A DNA stretch of 64,000 nt, taken from contig JBAVIP010000012.1 of the NCBI GenBank assembly GCA_049687015.1, forward strand, positions 1-64,000. The letters run 5' to 3'. Positions 59,924 to 64,000 of the stretch are shown here, piece after piece; within the stretch, counting starts at the first letter, position 1, and each line of letters opens with the position of its first letter. The DNA comes from Methylotenera_A sp049687015 (GTDB lineage Bacteria > Pseudomonadota > Gammaproteobacteria > Burkholderiales > Methylophilaceae). The position numbers and the translations under genes are program-made. Under the pieces are notes generated by a model. The model had not been told where the DNA came from, ran no database searches, and saw only the letters and a program-made list of their open reading frames with translations.

Positions 59924-60628
59924 ATGAGCAAAGGACATTGGTTATTGAAGGCATTTAAAACAATTGGTTTTGCATTGATTCTGGGGGTAAGCCTGAGTGC
60001 GTGCGGCGCGGGGAAGTCTAGCTGGAAAGAAGAAGTGCTGTTGCATGACGGTAGTAAGATTGTTGCGGAGCGCACAGTAGTGTATGGCGGGCGACACGAA
60101 ATTGGACAGAAACCAGGATATAAAGAACAAAGTCTGACCTTCACCATGCCGGGTACAAATCAAACAATTACATGGGAAGACCATTACAGTGAAGATTTAG
60201 GCGGAGCAAATTTTTTACCGATGGCATTAGATATAAGCAGTGGTGTGGCGTATTTAGTTGTAAAGCCTATGGGAACCATATCTTTCTCTAAATGGGGCTG
60301 CCCTAATCCACCTTACGTTATATTTAAATACATCAATAAAACATGGTTGAGAATCTCAATTCAAGATCTGCCTGCGGAAATTAAAATGCCAAATTTGATT
60401 GGCTCCCAGCCTGATGTTGAGGTAGAAAGAATTGGTAAACGCTTTGTGTCAGCCGAATGGATCAAGGTATTTAACGCTGAGTACAAACAACCTGAATATC
60501 GTACTATCCTGAGAGAACCAGTAGCGAGCATCATCAAAGGTTGCTTGGAACCAATGAAAGGTGGTGGCTGGCAATCGCCAGGCGGACCTTCAGCACCTGA
60601 ACCAATTACACCATCAAATACTAGATAA
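59924..60628 (+). CDS. Lipoprotein, unknown function, inside the insertion
   Basis: A 234-residue predicted lipoprotein. The signal WLLKAFKTIGFALILGVSLSAC ends in the lipobox LSAC, followed by SSWKEEVLLHDGSKIVAERTVVYGGRHEIGQKPGYKEQSLTFTMPG. I recognise no family. GGRHEIG, HYSEDLGGANFLPMALDI and WGCPNPPYVIFKYINKTW are notable, with a Pro/Ser-rich tail. ATG 59924 has AAGGAG 8 bases upstream, so the open frame back to 59870 is not used. It is bracketed by inverted repeats 59865-59888 and 60735-60758. Such lipoproteins ride beside RAYT-type genes. Confidence 0.8.
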   Translation: MSKGHWLLKAFKTIGFALILGVSLSACGAGKSSWKEEVLLHDGSKIVAERTVVYGGRHEIGQKPGYKEQSLTFTMPGTNQTITWEDHYSEDLGGANFLPMALDISSGVAYLVVKPMGTISFSKWGCPNPPYVIFKYINKTWLRISIQDLPAEIKMPNLIGSQPDVEVERIGKRFVSAEWIKVFNAEYKQPEYRTILREPVASIIKGCLEPMKGGGWQSPGGPSAPEPITPSNTR

Positions 60629-60714
60629 GTAAAAATTAATAATTAATATCACAAACTTTACCATTTTAGAAAGTGATGAACATGACTACACCTACACAGC
60701 AGCAAATTGACCAA

Positions 60715-60742
60715 CATAAAATAATAGGCATAAAATAATAGG
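60715..60742. repeat. Tandem 14-bp duplication
   Basis: CATAAAATAATAGG at 60715-60728 is repeated directly at 60729-60742. The second copy runs into the 24-bp inverted repeat. A short reading frame MNMTTPTQQQIDQHKIIGIK (from 60676) ends here, probably a remnant. Confidence 0.75.
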
Positions 60743-60758
60743 GGACAGACCACGGTTT
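60735..60758. repeat. 24-bp repeat, first right copy
   Basis: Reverse complement of 59865-59888, all 24 bases. A third, 22-base copy lies at 60825-60846 in the same orientation as this one. Confidence 0.85.
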
Positions 60759-60824
60759 CCTACACAAAACAATCAATAATCGATACTCTGCAAGCCAATA
60801 TCCATGCGGTATCCTGCGGGGGAC

Positions 60825-60846
60825 AATAGGGGACAGACCACGGTTT
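60825..60846. repeat. GGGGACAGACCACGG repeat, second right copy
   Basis: A 22-base copy (AATAGGGGACAGACCACGGT core) in the same orientation as 60735-60758, 90 bases further on. It is preceded by GGGGGACA, a partial doubling. Confidence 0.8.
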
Positions 60847-60853
60847 TCTAGCG

Positions 60854-60889
60854 CGTAGGTTGGGGTGAATCGGGCTTATGAACCCCAAC
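60854..60889. repeat. REP-like hairpin, left boundary of the RAYT unit
   Basis: CGTAGGTTGG (60854-60863) is the exact inverse of CCAACCTACG at 61489-61498. Inside, GTTGGGG (60859-60865) pairs with CCCCAAC (60883-60889), a 7-bp hairpin with a 17-base loop. It is a palindromic boundary next to the transposase gene, as expected of REP/BIME units. Confidence 0.7.
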
Positions 60890-60907
60890 ACTTCTCACAT
60901 CTACGAC

Positions 60908-61426
60908 TTAATCCCCAACAAACAATTTAATATCTGCCGCCCAGTTTTCTGGGTAAATGCCACGTTTAATATATTGATGTATAGATGAATATTGCCAATC
61001 ACTTGCACGACTCACTAATCCGTGTTTAACAGGATTGATATGAATATAATCGACATGGTGTTGATAATCTTGCTCATCGCGTATGCAATGCTCCCAATAT
61101 CGTCTTTGCCAAATTCCACGTTCACCTTTATTTAGTCGGCTTGTTTTAATGCTTTCTATTTTGGGAATTTGACGTGAAAAATATTGTTTAATCAACATGA
61201 TGCGTTTGGGGAAGCCATCATCTCCTTCAGGCAATTCCATGATTAAATGCATATGCTCAGGCAAAACAACAATCGCTGGTATTTCAAATGGATGTTTTTG
61301 TTTAACGTAACTAAATGCTTGCTTTAATACATCTGCATGGTCTGTTAATAAACTACTTTTACGGTTGAGTAAATTGATGGTGAAAAAATAAGTGCCACCA
61401 AGCAACCGATAACGTCGATACTCCAT
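60908..61426 (-). CDS. REP-associated tyrosine transposase (RAYT, Y1 family)
   Basis: A 172-residue single-strand transposase of the IS200/IS605-like Y1 class. HUH motif in VLPEHMHLIMELPEGD (about 63-65) and the catalytic tyrosine likely in DEQDYQHHVDYIHINPVKHGLV (about 121-140), with RYRLLGGTYFFTINLLNR at the start and WQYSSIHQYI near the end. The internal ATG at 61426 gives the family N-terminus (MEYRRYRLLGG); an upstream extension runs into the REP. Such genes act on flanking REP hairpins rather than as free ISs. The frame is intact. Confidence 0.92.
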   Translation of the reverse strand: MEYRRYRLLGGTYFFTINLLNRKSSLLTDHADVLKQAFSYVKQKHPFEIPAIVVLPEHMHLIMELPEGDDGFPKRIMLIKQYFSRQIPKIESIKTSRLNKGERGIWQRRYWEHCIRDEQDYQHHVDYIHINPVKHGLVSRASDWQYSSIHQYIKRGIYPENWAADIKLFVGD

Positions 61427-61465
61427 GATGATGCGTTTAATCTCTCTTGTTTTGTTGTTTGTATT

Positions 61466-61498
61466 GTTGGGGTTCGTTTCACTCACCACCAACCTACG
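61466..61498. repeat. REP-like hairpin, right boundary of the RAYT unit
   Basis: GTTGGGG (61466-61472) to CCAACCTACG (61489-61498), inverse of the left boundary at 60854-60889. It lies upstream of the transposase start. Confidence 0.7.
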
Positions 61499-61500
61499 GT

Positions 61501-62604
61501 TTAGGCAATTTGCGCACGTTTTGCTGTAAATTCAAGTTTAAAAGCTTCAAACGTGCCAGCTTCAATGCTACTCCTCATACCTTGCATCAAAAATTGGTAA
61601 TAGTGCAGGTTATGAATGGTATTGAGGCGCGCGCCTAAAATTTCGCCAACCTTATGTAGGTGATGCAAATAGGCGCGGGTGAAATTGCGGCAGGTGTAGC
61701 AAGTGCAATCGCTATCCAGTGGCTTTAAATCTTGTTTGTAGCCCGCATTTTTAATTTTAATATCACCATATTGCGTGAACAGCCAGCCGTTGCGGGCGTT
61801 GCGGGTGGGCATTACACAATCGAACATATCAATACCTTGCGAAACTGCGTCGACTAAGTCTTCCGGCGTGCCAACACCCATTAAATAACGCGGTTTATCT
61901 TGTGGCATTTTGGGCGCGGTGTGCGCGAGTATTCGCAACATGTCTTCTTTCGGTTCGCCTACGGATAAGCCGCCAATCGCGTAGCCGTCGAAATCAATGT
62001 CGGTTAATCCATTCAATGAAATATCACGCAAATCTTCAAACATGCCGCCTTGGATGATGCCGAAAAGAGCGTTGCTGTTGCCTTGATGTGCGTCTTTGCT
62101 GCGTTTTGCCCAACGCAACGAAAGCTGCATGGAATCGCTGGCAGCCTTATGTGTGGCGGGGTAGGGCGTGCATTCATCAAAAATCATCACGATGTCGCTG
62201 TTCAATATTTTTTGAATGCGCATCGATTCTTCAGGTGTTAAGAAGCAGCTGTCGCCATTAATCGGGCTTTGAAACTTCACGCCTTCTTCGCTAATTTTGC
62301 GCATCGCACCCAAACTCCACACCTGAAAGCCACCAGAATCGGTCAGTATGGGTTTATACCAGCCCATGAATTTGTGCAAGCCGCCATGTGCGGCAATGAC
62401 TTCCAAACCCGGGCGCAGCCATAAATGAAAAGTATTGCCTAGTACAATGTGTGCATCAATTTCGGTAAGCTCGTGTGGCGACATGGCTTTAACCGTGCCA
62501 TACGTGCCAACAGGCATAAATGCGGGGGTTTCAACTGTGCCGTGTGCAAGCGTTAGCGTGCCGCGGCGTGAGAGGCCGTCTGTTTTGTGTAATGTAAATT
62601 GCAT
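61501..62604 (-). CDS. tgt: Queuine tRNA-ribosyltransferase
   Basis: A 367-residue enzyme that exchanges guanine 34 of GUN tRNAs for preQ1, in queuosine synthesis. Motifs: GTLTLAHGTVETPAFMPVGTYGTVK, LGNTFHLWLRPGLEVI, the substrate-Asp region WYKPILTDSGGFQVWSLG (about 90), DECTPYPA, GGLSVGEPKEDM, the nucleophile Asp in MFDCVMPTRNARNGWLFT (about 264), and zinc ligands CTCYTCRNFTRAYLHHL. Met at 62604 is the family start. The REP-like boundary of the RAYT unit abuts its 3' end. Confidence 0.97.
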   Translation of the reverse strand: MQFTLHKTDGLSRRGTLTLAHGTVETPAFMPVGTYGTVKAMSPHELTEIDAHIVLGNTFHLWLRPGLEVIAAHGGLHKFMGWYKPILTDSGGFQVWSLGAMRKISEEGVKFQSPINGDSCFLTPEESMRIQKILNSDIVMIFDECTPYPATHKAASDSMQLSLRWAKRSKDAHQGNSNALFGIIQGGMFEDLRDISLNGLTDIDFDGYAIGGLSVGEPKEDMLRILAHTAPKMPQDKPRYLMGVGTPEDLVDAVSQGIDMFDCVMPTRNARNGWLFTQYGDIKIKNAGYKQDLKPLDSDCTCYTCRNFTRAYLHHLHKVGEILGARLNTIHNLHYYQFLMQGMRSSIEAGTFEAFKLEFTAKRAQIA

Positions 62605-62687
62605 GGTAATCAACTAATTAATTAGCCGCGATATTATCATATGGCTTTGCTATACTCGCGTTTGTTAAACGCTTTGGAAAAAATAAA

Positions 62688-63314
62688 ATGGCAGATAAAA
62701 ATGAAAACAGGCGCCCGCTTGCTACGCGCAGTGCGGGTTGGGCTAGGTGGCTATCAAGCATATTAGTTAAATCCAATATTTCACCCAATCAAATTTCAGT
62801 ATTGAGCATAGTCCCTGCCATTCTAGGCGCGTGGTTGCTAGTGCGCCCTTTAGGCTCATGGGTGCTTGTATTTGTCGTGTTGTGTATTCAACTGCGTTTG
62901 CTGTGTAATATGTTAGACGGCATGGTGGCGATTGAGGGCGGCAAGCAATCAAAAGTGGGTATTTTGTATAATGAAATACCCGATCGTATTGCGGATTCAC
63001 TGTTTATTGTGGCTTTAGGTTATGCCATTAATATGCCTTGGCTGGGTTGGCTAGGAGCGTTATTGGCCGCAAAAACCGCATACATTCGCGTGCTGGGTGG
63101 CGCTAATGGGCTTGTGCAGGATTTTCGTGGGCCAATGGCCAAGCAGCATCGCATGTTCGTCATGAGCCTGGGGTGCTTGATTGGTGCAGCTGAGTTGCAA
63201 TTTTATGGCAGCTTAAATGCGTTAACTATCACGGCTTATGTGATTGCTATCGGTGCAGGCATTACGTGTATCACTCGTACTTTGGCAATCGCACAAAAAT
63301 TAAAGCAACAATAA
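62688..63314 (+). CDS. CDP-alcohol phosphatidyltransferase
   Basis: A 208-residue membrane enzyme that swaps CMP of a CDP-activated lipid for an alcohol. The signature D-G-x2-A-x8-G-x3-D-x3-D is visible as LDGMVAIEGGKQSKVGILYNEIPDRIADS (about 83-111). Four to six TM segments are present. The acceptor alcohol cannot be told. It overlaps the acyltransferase gene by one base. Confidence 0.9.
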   Translation: MADKNENRRPLATRSAGWARWLSSILVKSNISPNQISVLSIVPAILGAWLLVRPLGSWVLVFVVLCIQLRLLCNMLDGMVAIEGGKQSKVGILYNEIPDRIADSLFIVALGYAINMPWLGWLGALLAAKTAYIRVLGGANGLVQDFRGPMAKQHRMFVMSLGCLIGAAELQFYGSLNALTITAYVIAIGAGITCITRTLAIAQKLKQQ

Positions 63315-63919
63315 TGTTCGCGCGCATTATTCGTTTTGGGCTGATAGGTCTTGTAAGGCTGCTGGTCGGCGCGCACGCTCGCTGGGTAGGCGCAGCGCCT
63401 GATGAGTCGCAAAGCATCTATTTTACCAACCACACTAGTCACTTGGATACACTGGCGCTATGGGTTGCTTTGCCAGCAGAAATTCGTGAAAAAGCCAGGC
63501 CAGTCGCGGCCAAAGACTATTGGGGAAAAGGCATAATTAAGCGATTTATTGCGTTAAAAGTGCTTAACGCCGTATTGATTGACCGCGAAGTTTCGCGCCA
63601 AAATGATCCGCTCGCGCCTTTATTGGCGGCCCTAGCAGTTGGAGATTCTTTGATTATATTCCCCGAAGGTACGCGCCGCGCGCAAGCTGAGCCTAGCGAT
63701 TTTAAAGGCGGTTTATACCATTTAGCAGAGGCGTTTCCACAGGTGAAACTCATCCCTGTGTATTTAGATACACTGCATCGCAGCATGCCTAAAGGTGCTA
63801 TTTTGCCTGTGCCGCTGATTTGCACCGTGAGGTTCGGGGCGGCAATAAAATTGCACGAAAATGAGCACAAAAAGGCATTTTTAGCGCGCGCGCGCGAAGC
63901 AGTTTTAGCTTTAATTTAA
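63314..63919 (+). CDS. PlsC-like lysophosphatidate acyltransferase
   Basis: A 201-residue acyltransferase. HX4D in YFTNHTSHLDTLALW (about 38-43), the FPEGTRRAQAEPSDFKGGLYHLAEAF box (about 115) and VKLIPVYLDTL are the family motifs. The TAATG junction with the CDP-alcohol transferase gene shows an operon. It probably makes or remodels phosphatidate for that enzyme. Confidence 0.92.
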   Translation: MFARIIRFGLIGLVRLLVGAHARWVGAAPDESQSIYFTNHTSHLDTLALWVALPAEIREKARPVAAKDYWGKGIIKRFIALKVLNAVLIDREVSRQNDPLAPLLAALAVGDSLIIFPEGTRRAQAEPSDFKGGLYHLAEAFPQVKLIPVYLDTLHRSMPKGAILPVPLICTVRFGAAIKLHENEHKKAFLARAREAVLALI

Positions 63920-63955
63920 TACTATTGTTACTTATGTTACTTGGGAGCGCAACGA

Positions 63956-64000
63956 ATGTTTAACCAGCTTGCAACGACTTTGCAAAACCTAAATCCTCAC
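63956..64000 (+). CDS. Start of a gene cut by the window's right edge
   Basis: ATG at 63956 with GGGAGCG upstream opens the frame MFNQLATTLQNLNPH and runs off the end. Fifteen residues are too few for a family call. From the lipid genes before it, a phosphatidate cytidylyltransferase is a guess only. Confidence 0.5.
   Translation, partial: MFNQLATTLQNLNPH

Larger units (their letters stand above)
60854..61498 (-). mobile_element. RAYT-REP unit between yajC and tgt
   Basis: The transposase gene plus its two inverted REP-like ends, about 645 bp. Together with the lipoprotein segment it fills the gap between yajC and tgt, which are adjacent in most relatives. No target-site duplication is clear to me. 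Bases 60629-60853 hold only the repeats listed. Confidence 0.65.

Noticed and set aside
59740..59958. Open frame that begins before the left 24-bp repeat (MFDTLSSMKIKTMLTPLVL...)
   Set aside because: No ribosome site, crosses the repeat, and its end overlaps the well-supported lipoprotein start at 59924.
1..64000. CRISPR array, prophage or rRNA operon
   Set aside because: No series of regular direct repeats with spacers, no phage structural genes and no rRNA-like sequence were seen.

Overview
The window looks like a chromosomal segment of a betaproteobacterium, most likely a methylotroph of the Methylophilaceae (Methylotenera/Methylophilus type). This is inferred, not proven. It rests on moderate-to-low GC, the betaproteobacterial cytochrome oxidase cluster order (coxB-coxA-small assembly ORF-ctaG-coxC-DUF2909-surF1-SCO-like-ctaA-ctaB), the fused DUF3683 oxidoreductase, DUF2244, DUF3149 and DUF2322 proteins, ornithine-lipid genes and a DUF1097 membrane protein. 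Coding density is high and nearly everything is core genome. I see no rRNA, prophage or CRISPR array.

Layout. 1-3.5 kb: the 3' end of homoserine kinase thrB, a BPSS1780-type membrane protein and uvrD. 3.5-4.3 kb: an intergenic region holding a convincing small-RNA gene with an anti-Shine-Dalgarno loop, then a 94-residue orphan. 4.4-6.5 kb: groES-groEL under a sigma32-like promoter plus a CIRCE operator. 6.5-15.9 kb: housekeeping and envelope genes (bioA, dacB, FKBP, OsmC, coq7, ctp protease, SelW-like, bacterioferritin, NlpC/P60). 16-24.5 kb: a YoaA/DinG helicase, a Sel1 lipoprotein, arfB, the tsaB-rimI-udg operon, and a LemA/TPM/TPM/cysteine-peptidase-like operon. 24.6-29.7 kb: proS, a lytic transglycosylase, DUF1097, a secreted propeller-like protein and queA. 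29.7-38.8 kb: tRNA-Leu(CAA), the complete caa3-type cytochrome c oxidase and heme A assembly cluster, and tRNA-Arg(CCG). 38.9-45.8 kb: a cytochrome c, apaH, olsB-olsA (with a Pho-box-like array), a PfkB kinase, a TetR regulator next to an unusual membrane protein with a TetR-effector-like domain, hemJ and a TlpA thioredoxin. 45.9-57.4 kb: a 1289-residue flavin/FeS oxidoreductase, a HEPN-like small protein, pyrD, a GST, clpS-clpA, a CNNM/CBS protein and secF. 57.4-62.6 kb: secD-yajC, then a 1.8 kb insertion with a REP-associated tyrosine transposase and an orphan lipoprotein, then tgt. 62.7-64 kb: a CDP-alcohol phosphatidyltransferase, an acyltransferase and the start of a third gene.

The genes fall into working groups: aerobic respiration (oxidase, copper and heme delivery, hemJ, TlpA, coq7), protein quality control and export (GroESL, ClpAS, SecDF-YajC, Ctp), tRNA and ribosome upkeep (tsaB, rimI, queA, tgt, arfB, proS), and envelope lipid and peptidoglycan work (olsBA, CDP-alcohol transferase with PlsC, DacB, NlpC/P60, transglycosylase). 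The least explained items are the candidate sRNA, the membrane-bound TetR-effector-like protein, the RAYT/repeat island inside the tgt-yajC-secDF operon, and the cysteine-peptidase-like protein at the end of the LemA/TPM operon.
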